From: Persicaria tinctoria
Taxonomy: Eukaryota > Streptophyta > Magnoliopsida > Caryophyllales > Polygonaceae
Assembly: GCA_037127255.1 (NCBI GenBank)
Contig: JBANSL010000017.1
Location: forward strand, 65,145,857-65,209,856
Direction: 5' to 3'
DNA: 64,000 nucleotides
Shown: positions 21,825 to 34,093 of the stretch, piece by piece
Numbering within the stretch: the stretch's first letter is position 1
Layout: every line of letters starts with the position of its first letter
Program-made: the position numbers and the translations under genes
The notes under the pieces: generated by a model
What the model was told of the DNA's origin: nothing
The model's database searches: none
The model's input: the letters and a program-made list of their open reading frames with translations, nothing else

Positions 21825-23685
21825 AATTAGGGTTTAGGTCTTGTGTTCTTTACTCAAATTCTTTGAAATTGAACATGTGTTCTTTAATTAAGTGGGTTCT
21901 CGTGTGAATTGGAGGGTTTCGATACAGCGATATCTGTGTAAGCGTTTTTGTCACTTTGTCTAGAAATTGTAAATTTTGGAAGTGTTTACTGTTGATAAGT
22001 ATATGTCTTTGTATTCTCTACTCAGTGTTCCATTTGTTTGGGTGAATTGTGGATGCCTCTTTGTATTCTCTACTCAGTGTTCCATTTGTTTGGGTGAATT
22101 GTGGATGCCTTCAGAGTTGTTGCAAATAAAACAGTGGGAAGACTGGAAGAGAGGTACTAGTAATGTTTATTTGTTTTTTTTTATGCAGGGTATACGGGCA
22201 CAATGTGAACCATGTAAAGGTACGGTGGAGGACAAACTACAAGAGAGGCGAGGGCGCTACAAGGCCTCCGACGTCCGAGTTGAATGGAGAGACCAAAGAA
22301 GATGAAAACAAAGGAGACGATAAGAATAAACAACTCAATAGAGAGTGTTTCCAGTTCACCGGACTTGCTATACTTTTGGACCACATATGAAGCGATGGAA
22401 GTTGTATCCTGGGCTCTTAATCAGTTTTAGTCCTTTTAGACAAAGCTATGGGTGTTAGTCTTAATTTGGTGGAAACTTTAGGCATAGATTGGATATGTTT
22501 GACCATGTGAAACATGTTTTAGTTAGCTTGCTATGTAAGAACATCTTTTGATGCAATGCAATATTGAAATTTGGATTAGCTTGCAGCTTCTGGATATTTG
22601 ATGTCATTGCAGCATATTTATGAAAGTGCTTGTTGTAATAGCTTCTTTGTCATAGCTTGTAGCAAAAACACAAAGCCTATAGACTATGACGGAAGTGTTT
22701 GCTGTCATAGCTTGCAGCAAAAACACAAAGCACATATATGGAAATGCCTGTTGTCATAGGTTTGAGTTTCTAGTTGTTCTAATATTTAAGGACATGTAAG
22801 ACACAAGTGCTTGCTGTCATATAGCTTGCATCTTCCCAATTTGCTGTCGTACTTGTATGTAAGAACATATAAAAAAAACATTTAAAAAACTCCTTCAATT
22901 AATCATATTCAATTCAAAAACAAAAACAATTCTTTACAACCATATTTAATTTAAGCTCTAAAAGCCATACAAAAACTACTACTTATGCAACAGATAGAGC
23001 CCAAGAATTTTGAGCAAGTCTAATAACATATTTTCCCTTATAACGACATCACATATTTTGCTCTACCAGGTAGCTAGACTTTTCATTCTTCATGGTCCAA
23101 TTCACAACTTCGAGTCTCGTCACCTTCGTGTGCAATTTGTGAATTGGACCATTCTTCATGGTCCAATTCACAAATTCTTCATTGGAATTAGCAATCGGTG
23201 ATGTACTCGACCCCGAAGTCGATATATATCGTTCTTACACCATATTTAAAACCCCCACAATTGTCTTCAAGATCCTAAAATCATTACACAACATATATGA
23301 TCAAGTGTGTAATTAAGATGAAAAAAATCAAAAAAAATCAAGGCATTATTAACACCTCTCTTTCCCACTGTTTTATCAATACAAATCAAAGAAATCAAAG
23401 GACTATTAACATCTCTCTTTCCCACTGTTTTATCAAGACATACACAACACGAAGACATCAAGTCATTATGAACTAACATTATGCACCTATCTTTCCCATT
23501 GTTTTATTTGCAAGAACTGTCAAGGCATCCAAATTTCCAATTAAAGAGACGGATCGATTCACAAACTTCTCATCCACAGGTATCTAAAATCGAAACCCCC
23601 AGATTCAAATAATTAGAGAACACACATGATCAGTTTCAAAGAATTTGAGTAAAGAATACAAGACCTAAGCCCTGATTTTCAAAAA
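21825..23685. repeat. Inverted repeat pair of ~110 bp
   Basis: The segment 21825-21940 (AGGTCTTGTGTTCTTTACTC ... GGGTTTCGATACAGCGATATC) matches the complement of 23570-23685 (AGGTCTTGTATTCTTTACTC ... GGGTTTCGATTTTAGATACC). The arms are 1.6 kb apart. They may be subterminal arms of one element or two copies of a gene 5' region in opposite orientation. Confidence 0.6.
22006..22109 (+). repeat. Perfect 52-bp tandem duplication
   Basis: TCTTTGTATTCTCTACTCAG through GTGGATGCC is repeated exactly (22006-22057 and 22058-22109). One frame reads CSICLGELW, but a 52-bp period shifts frame, so this is not a repeated protein domain. Confidence 0.9.
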
Positions 23686-24429
23686 ATTTCAAAGACACAT
23701 ACCCTGTCCGCCCACCGTTGCAGGATTTCGATTTACAACCGGACTCCACCTCTAAACTCCAGTCAGCATTGGAATCTCTATGTCACCCTCTCTGTCGAGC
23801 CTTCTTCCTCACTGGTGTGGCCTTCTCTTCTTCGCTTGTTTCTCTGTCGCCTTCTCCTCCCAGTCGGGATCCCCTCCTATCACTTCGAAGTTTGAAAATC
23901 TCAATTTTCCATTGAATACAAACCCCAAATCAATAATCCAATTTTCCATTGAATATAATCAACTTCAATAACATTAGGTATCGCAACTTACCATCAAATT
24001 GATCCATAGATCCAAATGTCAATATGAAAATCATAAAACTGGAATCTATCCAAAAAATCCCCAAATCGAAAAACCCTAAATTCCTACGGTTGAAATTAAG
24101 AAGGGAGATTTACCTAGGGCAGTCGTCGGCATCGATCTCCTCCCTCACGTTTGTCCCTCCACCAACGCGGAGATCTTCAATGGCCTCCTCTCTCCCTCTC
24201 TCTCGCTCAATCGCTCTCAGAAGCTACACTCTTTTTACTGTAAGCAATTTCTTCTTTCTTCTTTTTTAATTTAACGGAGCTTTAACGAATTTTGTTGAAG
24301 GGCACGGTGCGAAATTTTTTAAAACCTCAAGGGCATTTCGCGAAATATGCTAAAGTTTTGTACACCATGTGAAATATATTTTACCTCAAGGGCATCACGC
24401 GAAATTTCCGTTTATTTTATTTTTGATTA

Positions 24430-24578
24430 AAAAATATTAGAAGCTTCAGGCGACCACGGGAGGCGATAGCAAAACTAGCTATGGGAACCCTATTTTCGTG
24501 GCGAAAATGAACCCAATAGCCACGGCAAATGTCTGCCGTTGCTAAAATCCGTGGCAAATATGTTTATTTTTTGTAGTG
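24430..24578 (-). mobile_element. CACTA-type element end
   Basis: The minus strand begins at 24578 with CACTACAAAAAATAAACA, followed by subterminal words around CCACGG and CCGTGGCTA. This is the typical terminus of plant CACTA elements and their deletion derivatives. The partner CACTA end was not found in the adjoining 3 kb, so this is one end only. Confidence 0.6.
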
Positions 24579-24631
24579 AAAGCAAGTGAATCGGGCTAAA
24601 AAGCCGGTCCTCATGGGTTTTTATCACAATT

Positions 24632-24937
24632 TTGGTTTTCACCGAAGTGCACCCCTATAACGTGTATCATGTGAACAAATTTGGGCCATTGAATTAAGAA
24701 GATCAATGGATGAGATTAAAAGTAACTTCTGGTTATTCGATGGTATTGGGAAATTATTCGGTGGAATGAAATTATTCGATGGTTTTTGGCGATTATTCGT
24801 TAGAATAAAATTTACCCTTTTTACACTCTTTTTATAGATGAATAATTATGTGAAAACAAACGAATAATCATGAACAAATAGGCGAATAATTTTTTAGTAC
24901 ATGATACACGTTAAGGGTTGAGTACACCGGAACCAAC

Positions 24938-24938
<1 letters not shown>
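24632..24938. mobile_element. MITE with ~40-bp inverted ends
   Basis: The left end TTTTCACCGAAGTGCACCCC continuing to AACGTGTATCATGT matches the complement of the right end (TTCCGGTGTACTCAACCC continuing to AACGTGTATCATGT). The 307-bp length and lack of coding capacity fit a MITE. Its interior is rich in ATTATTCG(A/G)TGG words, which also occur in the array at 41395-42130. Confidence 0.65.

Positions 24939-24987
<49 letters not shown>
24939..24987. repeat. (TC)n(TA)n microsatellite
   Basis: About eleven TC units pass directly into about fourteen TA units. Confidence 0.97.
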
Positions 24988-24989
<2 letters not shown>

Positions 24990-25410
24990 TAATGATAGTG
25001 AAGGCAACCTCAACGAAGATTATACATTCTAACAAGGACAAGGACAAGAGAACGTTACAAGGATCGAATTAACCAAATAAAATGGATAGTTGTAGGTAGA
25101 ACTATTTTCTCTGAATTGTTTTGCATCAATTTGTTTATAGTTTATTTTATTTTCTTTTTAATTCAATCACCAAAACCCCTTTCTACTAATTGGTTATATT
25201 ACATAGGAATACTTGATTATCTGTGAGATCGACCTCTTAGTTGCTTGTTATACTAGTTTATAGGTTTGAGTTATATTTTGATACGACGGTTTACGTGACT
25301 AAAAACCGCTCATCACTTATCATCTCCCAAACTACTAAAACAAGACACGAGAAGGATTGTGAGATGAAAACAAAGACTCCTCTCTATTTGTATGTCGTCG
25401 AGGTAATCGG

Positions 25411-26090
25411 TTTGTTTATTTACCGTTATATGTCGATGATATCAGCCTTATTGCATCTTCAGAGACTCTTCGGGCTGCCATTATTAATCAATTCAACAAG
25501 AAGTTTGCTATATATGATCTCGGGCCTTTCAACATCTTTTTGGGAGTCTCTGCATCTAGTTTGTTTCTCTCACAGGAGAGATATGTCAAGGAGATTATTG
25601 TCAAGGCTAACATGGCTAACTGTAAGTCTGTTGCAACGATTGTTGAGACCACTTCCAAACTGGCCCAAGCGGCAGGTCAGATCGTATCTGATCTAACTTT
25701 GTACCGTAGCCTAGTTGGTGCTTTACATTACTTGACATTTACTCGTCCTGATATTAGCTGTGTTGTTCAATAAGTCTGTCTATTTATGCATTATCCCAAG
25801 GAGTCTCACTTTGCTACTCTTAAGCGTATTATCGGGTATATATGTTCATGGTACTACTTCTCTTGGCATCACTATTACCCCATCAGCTTCACCTCTCTCC
25901 ATGGTTGCATACACGGATACTGATTAGGCTGGCTGTCTTGACACCAGAAGGTATATGTCAGGATATTGTGTGTTCCTCAACGACTCTGTTGTTTCTTGGT
26001 CATCCAAGAGAAAACATGTTGTCTCCTGCTCTAGTGATGAAGCGGAGTATCGATGTGTTGCCAATGTTATCGTTGAGTGCCCCTATAACA
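25411..26090 (+). pseudogene. Ty1/copia polyprotein fragment (RT and RNase H end)
   Basis: A frame from 25411 encodes a reverse transcriptase segment with YVDD at 25429-25440, then NQFNKKFAIYDLGPFNIFLG and SQERYVKEII. It continues to SLVGALHYLTFTRPDIS. A stop at 25771 and a frameshift follow. In another frame 25905-26085 gives AYTDTD-stop-AGCLDTRRYMSGY and SSDEAEYRCVA, the copia RNase H core. Gag, protease, integrase and LTRs were not found nearby. The element would have acted as a cDNA-synthesising polyprotein, but this copy is a dead fragment. Confidence 0.9.
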
Positions 26091-26221
26091 TTAAAAAATT
26101 TAAATAAATAAAGCTTTTTGTGAGAGGGACGGGGAAGTGGCATACGATTTGAACTGGAAAAAAAACCTTAATAAAAATATTGGAGTTTTTGGTACACTTG
26201 TAATTTGGAGCCCTCTTTTTT

Positions 26222-26620
26222 TTTTAAATGGAAAGAATTCGACACACCAGACATACCTAGTAGGTCGAGAAATCGGCAACGGGCTGATCGTTATGAAAAA
26301 ACCGAAAAATACAACACGAATCAACAAAGACAATTATACCGCGAAAAAACTAGAGAATAAAGGCTGAAACTGGAAAAGGGAAACAAAGTTGGAATCGGGA
26401 CAATGTGAGTCATCTCTTCTGATTGTTGGTAGAGACGACGCAGGGTATCCCTGGGAACAAATGTGGAGATCGACCTCAGATTTGGACTTGATCGTTAGTG
26501 ACCCATCAGATCTCGATCACGTCCACGATCTCTCACGCGACGACAAAAGACAAGACTATAGAGCTCAAAATAATACCATCGCTAGAAACAAACCAACAAC
26601 ACTCTAGAAATAAGGCGGTA
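26222..26620 (-). mobile_element. Poly(A) retroelement of the GTCGGC-tail family
   Basis: An inverted poly(A) (T run at 26216-26225) is followed by sequence matching 5640-6000 along most of its length, including GATCTCGATCACGTCCACGA. Non-coding. No TSD found. Confidence 0.6.
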
Positions 26621-26868
26621 TAAGAAAGTCTTTGTGATGGGATAAAAAAGGCCATTATTTTAGGTTTATTTTATGGAGAAAAAAAACTTAAAATGATCTC
26701 CCTGAAAACCCTCATTGGAGCTGAAACAACGCGCTTCACGCACTTGTGTAAATCCCCCTCCACAAACCCTATGTGCAGTTCATCTGCCCTTCAATATCCA
26801 TCTCTTTCATCTAATTAGCCCGTTTGAATGGCTGATTTTGGAATCCAAAACCCTTATATTCTGTTTGA

Positions 26869-29866
26869 ATGGCTGATTCGGTATCTTCTTGCGATTCGTC
26901 TTCTTCAGATCTCCTCTGTCGTCTTCCTCATGTGCCCCGGTTTCGGGTTCCGTCGGAGTGGCTCCGGTGGCTTTTCGATGGTCTTGTGTGTGCAGGTGCG
27001 GTGGCTCTCGCGTCTTGCCTGTGCCCCGCTGCCTCTCGCCGGCTTTGTACTGCGGTGGTGGTTCCACAGTTGGGCTGGTGGCGCCGCCTGCCGGTGGTCT
27101 TCTGGCTTCGTCTCTCTCCATTGGTCCCCGACTCAGTTCGTCCCTCCGGGCGGCGCTTTTTCGGGCCTGAATTATTCCCCGAGGGCCTTCTCTTATGCCC
27201 CAATTGGCCTTGCACGAGGGGGAATAAAAAGGAAAAAAAGGAAAAAAAAAAGGACCTCATCCGCTTCTCTCCCATCTACTCCCTCTCCTGGTTACTTTCT
27301 CTTCTTCTGTGTCGTTTGTCTCGGCTCGGAAGGCAGCTTTTGGTTGTTGATGTGGTCTCATTTCACGGTAACACCGATACCGGAGTGGTGCGTTATGCAC
27401 CCTCTCTATCTAACTCCCGAAAGGGCCCAAATCCTCCTAGCGAGGCTAAACAACCGATTCCGATTCAGGGCTCCATCCCTGATGAAGGATACAATCATGG
27501 GAAACAAAAGATTAAGCAGATTTTGCAAGGGCTTAACATTGATCGCTTGGTTTGTTATCTGGATGGTTTTCAAGAAATCTTCGTTAATCTGGCACTCGCT
27601 CTGTACGCCTCGTTTGTCGGCTTTCCGGTGAGCTTCCGAACCATCGACAAGAAGGTTTTCTTAGTATGGATGCTTCTCGTCGGAAACTGCTTTGTGTTTC
27701 CGATGCCTGATAATAGGTTCAAAGTGAGGTTCACGCTCGGAGAAGACTGTGACAAGGTGTGGGATGTGTGGCCATTCCATTTTGCAACCAAGTTGTTGAT
27801 ATTCAGTCCTTGGAGGCGCGAGTTTGTCCCCTTCTCTAAGCCATTATACGCCTTGGCCGGCTGGGTTCGTTATTCAGATGGAATATTTACGCGAGGGGTA
27901 AAGACATTTTGCTCGTCTTGGTATAAACATGTTCTTGTTTATGACAGACTCACCACCATTTGGTGGTGGGATAACTCGATGCTAGAGACTGATGGCTCTT
28001 CATCCCCTACCCCTCGACTCTCGGGCCTCGACAAATTTGTGGTGCTTGGGGCTGCTTTGGCTCCTTTCCCCAATTTGAGTGAAGAATTGGTGCTTATAAT
28101 CTTTGATTATGTCACTCTGAATTTGGCTTCGGCTATGGATATCCTATTAATATTTTATTTCTACTGCGCTTATTTTGCATCTAGAACTCACCCATTCTGG
28201 TATTATTCCCCCTGTGATGAAATCCTAAGCAGGTATGTCACCACCTCTTGGTGGTTGGAAAACCCGGTGCAAGAGGCTTACGCTTCTACACCGCCTACCC
28301 CCCGTCTTTCGGGCCTTGAAAAATATGTGGATTATGGGGCTGTTTTGGCTCCTCTTCACAACACCTTCTACTGGTGTCCAAGCAAAACCGTTGAAGAGGT
28401 ACATTCCTCCTCATCCCCTACCTCTCGAAAGGGTTCTGAAAAAATGGAGGTCTTTGCAACCTCTGATGGCCTTGCCACCACCACTGATGAGAATGTGCTA
28501 TCCATGGTATTTCCTCATGTGATACTGTGCTCGGTTGGATCTGTGGCCTTCCGGGTAATACTATGCTTCACATACATTTTGTTTCCAAGTAAATCATATC
28601 AGATTCAGGATTATATCCCTTGTGATGCATTCCTGTGGTTTAAGATGTTGTGCTCTAGGAAAATCATTCTTTGCTATCCCGGGGTGGATGAAAATAGGCG
28701 TGATTATGATGTTGAGCAAGTGATCAATAGATTCTTTAAGCTATGTCTCACTGAATCGTTGTATACACCTATTGTTGCTCTCCATGTCTATTTTCTTAAG
28801 CTATATGGATTTGAGCAGCCTGGTTTATATGACCCTATTAAGTCCGACCACGACATATGCAAATGTGTTGTTCATGGTGGTTTCCTTGCAACTCCCCAGC
28901 TGAAGGGTTTAGGGAAGAATTACCAAACAATTATCTCATCTTTTAACCATTTCTTGAGTATGTGGGAGTGGTTGATAGTTACATTACCATGTGGTTTGTA
29001 TAATTTGCTGAATTTCAGCTTGTGTAGTACGGTGTGGAAGAAACTTGCTTGAAAGGAGGATACGAGCTCATTTAATTTGTTTCGTGGGCCTAAACTTGTA
29101 TCGAAATTGTGCTCTCCAAAAGGCCTTTGGTGTAAGCTAGCTGGTTTTGGTTCTGCTTATCTTAGGCATATAGATCACTCTTTGATTATAATGTCTATGT
29201 GTTACCTAATAAATACTAAACAACATGTTATGTGTGCAAGGTTATCTGCTCACCATAATTTTTTTATAAAGGTTTTTTTCCATCTCTTAAGTTATGACAT
29301 CCCAAGTCCAAATAAATCAACTATAAAGGAAACATTCAGGAATCAATCAATTATTGCTTGGATGAGTATTCTACCTACTCCTGGCAAATATGTGTCCTAT
29401 AAAAGTATGTTGTGCATATCCAATTGGCTGAATTCTTTGGATGAAATATGGATGTGAGCCATTCTCAACAACCCCCCTCAAAGGGCATAAAAAAGATGGT
29501 GAAAAACATCTCAACCATTGTCTTCTTCATTTGCAAAGTGCATAAAATTCATTTTTTGGGTTGCAGTACTAAGGCTTGGCGCCTACCACAATCCTCACTC
29601 TCATATGCTAGATTGCATTCCCCTTGGCAGTATAGTGGCGTATATTGTTATGGTCTCTTTCCTCACCAAACCCATTTCTGGGTGGGATGGATGGATCTCT
29701 GGGCTTGGGCCCTGTTCATGTTTCGGTCTTCCCGGCCCACGTTGGAATGCAGTAACCAATTAGATCACTTCGTAAGGCTATCCATGAGTAATGGTAAAAT
29801 TGTTTATCAAAATTGCATAGATGAAAGGACTCTGAAACTCAGTCCTTTCATCCTCACTAATGATTT
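26869..29866 (+). pseudogene. LINE-1 ORF1 region (long, hydrophobic)
   Basis: A 727-codon frame runs 26869-29052. The same frame reopens at 29077-29457, and an overlapping frame (29448-29870) continues to the ORF2 start. The total is ~3 kb. Residues ~235-335 resemble DUF4283, the nucleic-acid-binding part of plant L1 ORF1: FVGFPVSFRTIDKKVF, NRFKVRFTLGEDCDKVW, LLIFSPWRREFVPFSKP. Residues ~375-530 carry three copies of a Ser-Pro-Thr module: SSSPTPRLSGLDKFVVLGA, STPPTPRLSGLEKYVDYGA, then a diverged SSSSPTSRKGSEK. Much of the remainder is aromatic and hydrophobic. No CCHC knuckle was seen. The last frame ends TGA overlapping the ORF2 ATG as ATGA. In the family ORF1 coats the element RNA. Confidence 0.7.
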
Positions 29867-32800
29867 ATGAAGATATGCTTCTGGAATTGTCGTGGAATTT
29901 GAAAGCGATCCTTCTGGACGGAAATAGATGCAATGTGTAAAAATGAGCACATTCAAGTTATGTCGTTGGCGGAAATAAAGTCTGAAACTGGTCCCGATGA
30001 TAAGATGTGGAAGAATATTGGGTTTGATGAAGGGGTATGGTCACCTTCCATTGGGCGTTCGGGAGGTATTGGGGTCCTTTGGAAATCACACCAACTGCCA
30101 AATATATCAATTTCCGTCTCCGTGCATACTCCCCGCATTATTGGACTCAAACTTGAAAGTCTACAGAATGGTTTCCTGATTCTGGCTCTCTTCGTCTATG
30201 CACCACCGACTCCAAATGATAAAGATACCTTTTGGGAAACACTAATAACAATTGTAAATGACTCTTCTATTCCTTGCATGGTTCTGGGAGATCTTAATGA
30301 AATCCTGTGTAGCAACGACAAATTAGGCGGAGCCGCTACTCGAACATCCAGATTTACACGGCTAATATCTTTCAAAAACGAGTGCAATTTATTTGACATA
30401 CCCACCGTCGGAAACCCGTACACATGGAGAAAGAATCCGGAAGAAAACTACAATATCCGTGAAAAACTAGATCGCGTACTAGTCCACCAACAAATCATTA
30501 CTGCGTTCCCCAATATGATAACCCATAACGGTTCCTTCTCTTCCTCGGATCACTGCCCAATTTCTATCTCAATTAACGAGGACTCTACCTTCAAAGCCCC
30601 GCCTTTTAAATTTGAGAATGTATGGCTAATACGGAAAGACTTTCGAAATATTGTGAAGCAATCGTGGCGAGCATCCTGCCCTGGCTCTGCTATGTTTCAA
30701 CTAATGTTTAAACATAAAATACTGAAACGAAGGGCAAAAGAATGGAACAAAAAAAGCTTCGGTAACATCTTCCGGCAACTAAAAGAGGTGGATTCTGAGC
30801 TCCTGACTATCCAATCTTTAACGACAACATCCCAACCATATCAAACAAAGGAAAAACTGCTGATTAAGAAGCGAGAAAAGCTCCTTCTTTTTCAGAAATC
30901 ATACTGGAGTCAAAGGGCAAAAACTAAACACCTCAAACTTTCAGACTCCAACACAACTTACTTTCACCGGGTGGCTTCAGGACGACGACACGGGAAACAA
31001 ATTCGAAACATCACCTCCTCGAGTGGGACACTGATTGTGGGTGAGGAGAATATCAGGAATGAGATAAAAAAAGGAATTTGAAAATAGGTTTAAGAAAGAG
31101 CGGATTGAGGAAGAGCTTATGTCTGAACTCTTGAACCTAATTCAGCCTTCTATCTCGACAGAAGAAAACGCTTTTCTCATTGCACTTCCGTCAAACTTAG
31201 AGATCAAATCAGCGGTGTTCAGTCTGGGTAGAAATAAGTCCCCAGGCCCAGATGGTTTTACAGCTGAATTTTACACCAAATACTGGGATATTGTCGGGAA
31301 ATCAGTAATCTGTGCGGTTAAAGGTTTTTTTCACTCCGGGAGAATGCTACGCCAAATAAACCATTCGTTTATCTCCCTGCTACCAAAAAAGGACGATCCA
31401 ACATCCACCTGTCACTACAGACCCATCAGTTTATGTTCAAATATCTACAAAATAATTTCCGAAATCTTGACTGAAAGATTAAAAAAGGTGATCGGGAAAC
31501 TCATACATCCTTTGCAGGGTGCGTTTGTTTCTGATAGAGCAATACATGACAATGTTCTCATAGCCCATGAAATATTCCATTCCTACAAAAGTCGTAGGGG
31601 ACGGGAAGGCTGGCTGGCAATAAAGCTAGACATGGAAAAAGCATACGATAGGATAGATTGGCACTTCATTAAAAGTGTACTCCTCAGATTTGGTTTTCAA
31701 GCTACGTTTACGTCTTGGATTATGGAGTGTATAACATCAGTCTCATTCTCTGTGCTAGTCAACAACGGTCCTATAGAACTGTTTTTTCCATCACGTGGTA
31801 TCCGTCAAGGGGACCCTCTGTCCCCTTTCCTCTTTATCTTAGGGGCAGAGATTCTGGCCAGGAAATTAGCTGCTGAAGCAAACATAGACAGACCCAACAT
31901 TGGCTTTCCAATAGGACAAAACGGGCCCCGGATTCCATTCCTCTCCTTTGCGGACGACATTATCATCTTCTCTAAAGGGAGTGTGGAAGCGGGGTGCAAA
32001 GTCAAATCGGTAATTGATTCATATTGCAGAGTGTCGGGCCAAAATGTCAATTACCATAAATCTAGTTTTCAGGCCACGTCAGGAATTCCAAACCACAGAA
32101 TCCTTGAATTACGAAACTGCCTCAGTATCGCAAATGAAAACTCAATAGAGAAGTATATGGGTTGTCCTATTATCAATGGGCGAGTCACCAGTAGTACATT
32201 TGAAGACATCATATGCAAATCCAAACAACAGCTGTCAAAGTGGAGAGCCAATGCGATCTCGCAACAAGCTGGTGCTACCCTGATAAACTCCAACCTTTCG
32301 GCTAAGCCACTGCATGTAATGCAGAATTTCATGCTCCCCGCAGCAATACATAAAGAACTAGACCAAATAAATCGCTCGTTCTTCTGGAACAAGGATTTAC
32401 AGTATATGCCGTTAATTAGTTGGGATAGGATTTGCAAACCAAAGCAGTTCGGAGGAATGGGGATTCGCAAATCCGGAGAAATGAATGGCGCTCTTCAGAT
32501 GAAACTTCTGTGGAAAATTCTGGCAGAGCCCGATAACATTTGGGTCACGTTAATCAGACATAAATATCTGCGTTCTGCTAGTATATTCGAGTACAAACGA
32601 TCGGGAACTAGCTCGTGGCAGTGGTCTAAGCTCTCTAATTTAATTGACACTTTTAAATCAGGTCTTATTTGGTCGGTAGGAAATGGACGCACTATAAAAT
32701 TCTGGACAGATAACTGGATTACTACCTCCTCCATTGAATCTCGGGTTAGTTGCCGCCTAAGATTCGATCAGAATGAGACTGTCAGTGACTATATTATAGG

Positions 32801-33986
32801 GGGTAAATGGTGGAGCGAAAAGCTACACATGGCCCTACCAAACAACATCGTAAAAGAGATTTTAGACATCCCCCTCCCGACATCTAATCTACAAGACCGT
32901 CTATACTGGTGGCCGGATAGAGAAGGATGGTTTACCATGGCAAGCGCCTACAAATTGATAACAGCACAAGCTACAGCTACGCCCGATAGGAATGCTTGGA
33001 TTTTGAAGATTGACGGGCCTCCAAAGGTCAAGAATTTTCTATGGAAGATTGCACAAAATGGCCTACCCACAGCCGTACGCCTATCAGGTAGGGGGTCGGC
33101 TGTCCCTGCTACTTGTTCACTGTGTAATATGGCCTCTGAAGATGAGGTTCACTTGTTTCTGGAATGTTCTTTTACACGGAAAATATTCCACCTTCCAAGT
33201 CGAGAACAAACTGAAACTGCACGGTTGATCAGCCAATCCTGGGATTTTAGACCCATTCTTTCCACTCTGGGCTCCAGCCTAACCACTACCGCTATGAGTG
33301 ACCTTGCTTTCAGTTGGTGGACTATTTGGTACACCAGAAACCAACACTTGTTTCAGCAAGCAGCAATCCCACATCACAACTCTGTCACTCATCAGATTAG
33401 ATCACACGTGGAAAACTGGAAAAAGACTTCCGCGTGTGAGGAAGAATGTGACAAAGTCATGAGACCATCACCAAGGAACTACCAAAGGAAGGCAGACAAA
33501 CAAAGAGAAACTCGTTGGCGCAAGCCTCCTTGGGGGTGGTTCAAACTAAATTTTGATGGCTCCTCGTTACACAACGGTGACAGTACAGCTGGCATCATTA
33601 TTAGAGATTGGAATGACAGATTCATTGCTATTCAACACAAACAGCTAGGTAGACAACCGACCATTACAGCAGAGGCACTTGCTCTCAAAATGGGGATCCA
33701 GAAAGCATTACAACTTCACATTGACAGAATACAAATTGAAGGAGACTGTAAGATAATCATAGACTATCTAAATAGGACATCTAAATGCCCCTAGGAAATT
33801 GAATTGATCTTATCTGATGTTCAAGTCTTGTTATCATCTATAAAAGAAGTAGTTTACTTTCACGTACCTCGTACGGGCAATAGAGTGGCGGACAAGGTTG
33901 CACACCTTAGCCACTCTGCCCGAGGTAGTGATATTGCAAATCACCCAGGTCTTATTGACCTCATCCGCAAGGATGCTGCCGGGTAG
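29867..33986 (+). pseudogene. LINE-1 ORF2: endonuclease - reverse transcriptase - RNase H
   Basis: The start ATG at 29867 gives MKICFWNCRG, the usual endonuclease opening, but codon 12 is TGA (29900-29902). Endonuclease signatures follow: LAEIKSE, GDLNEIL, SSDHCPI. The frame is shifted in an A7 run at 31066-31072. RT signatures are then KSPGPDGFTAEFY, AIKLDMEKAYDRIDW, GIRQGDPLSPFLF and the FADD catalytic box (31947-31958). A zinc-knuckle-like ATCSLCNMASEDEVHLFLEC and an RNase H domain (KLNFDGSSLHNGD) come next. An in-frame TAG (33792-33794) interrupts RNase H before the end at 33986. An intact protein would nick target DNA and copy the element RNA. Three lesions make this copy inactive. Confidence 0.93.
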
Positions 33987-34093
33987 GGCTTGCCCACCCG
34001 AATTTTTTCCTAATAAAAAAAAAAAAAACTTAAAATGATAAAAATGCGTGTCGAGAGATGAGGCTACGTTAAACTAAAGTTTTAGTTTTTGTT

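Larger units (their letters stand above)
21601..24429. other. Repeat-bearing intergenic region without a supported gene
   Basis: Short frames are present but none is recognisable. An exon-like block follows TTTTTTATGCAG at about 22190, with a frame containing VKVRWRTNYKRGEGA, and may be part of a broken gene. The region also holds a 52-bp duplication, a long-range inverted repeat, a small hairpin at 23090-23175, and a ~75-bp repeat with CTCTCTTTCCCACTGTTTTATCAA at 23355 and 23415. The words near 21595 (AGTGGCGGAGTCAGGATTTG) resemble a common plant repeat edge. Confidence 0.4.
26698..34028 (+). mobile_element. Full-length L1-type LINE (LINE-1), inactive
   Basis: The target duplication ACTTAAAATGAT, within a longer A-rich match, ends at 26697 and at 34039 and brackets a 7.3-kb element ending in a 14-A tail. 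It has ORF1 with a DUF4283-like part and an ORF2 with AP-type endonuclease, reverse transcriptase, zinc-knuckle and RNase H parts, in the order usual for plant L1 elements. The closest relative in the window is LINE-2 (46778-59057). Lesions in ORF2 make it non-functional. Confidence 0.95.

Noticed and set aside
22021..22120. CSICLGE as part of a RING finger
   Set aside because: Only the first Cys pair is present, no downstream ligands follow, and the 52-bp duplication breaks the frame.
27570..27791. Minus-strand frame inside LINE-1 ORF1
   Set aside because: Antisense shadow of ORF1; no independent support.
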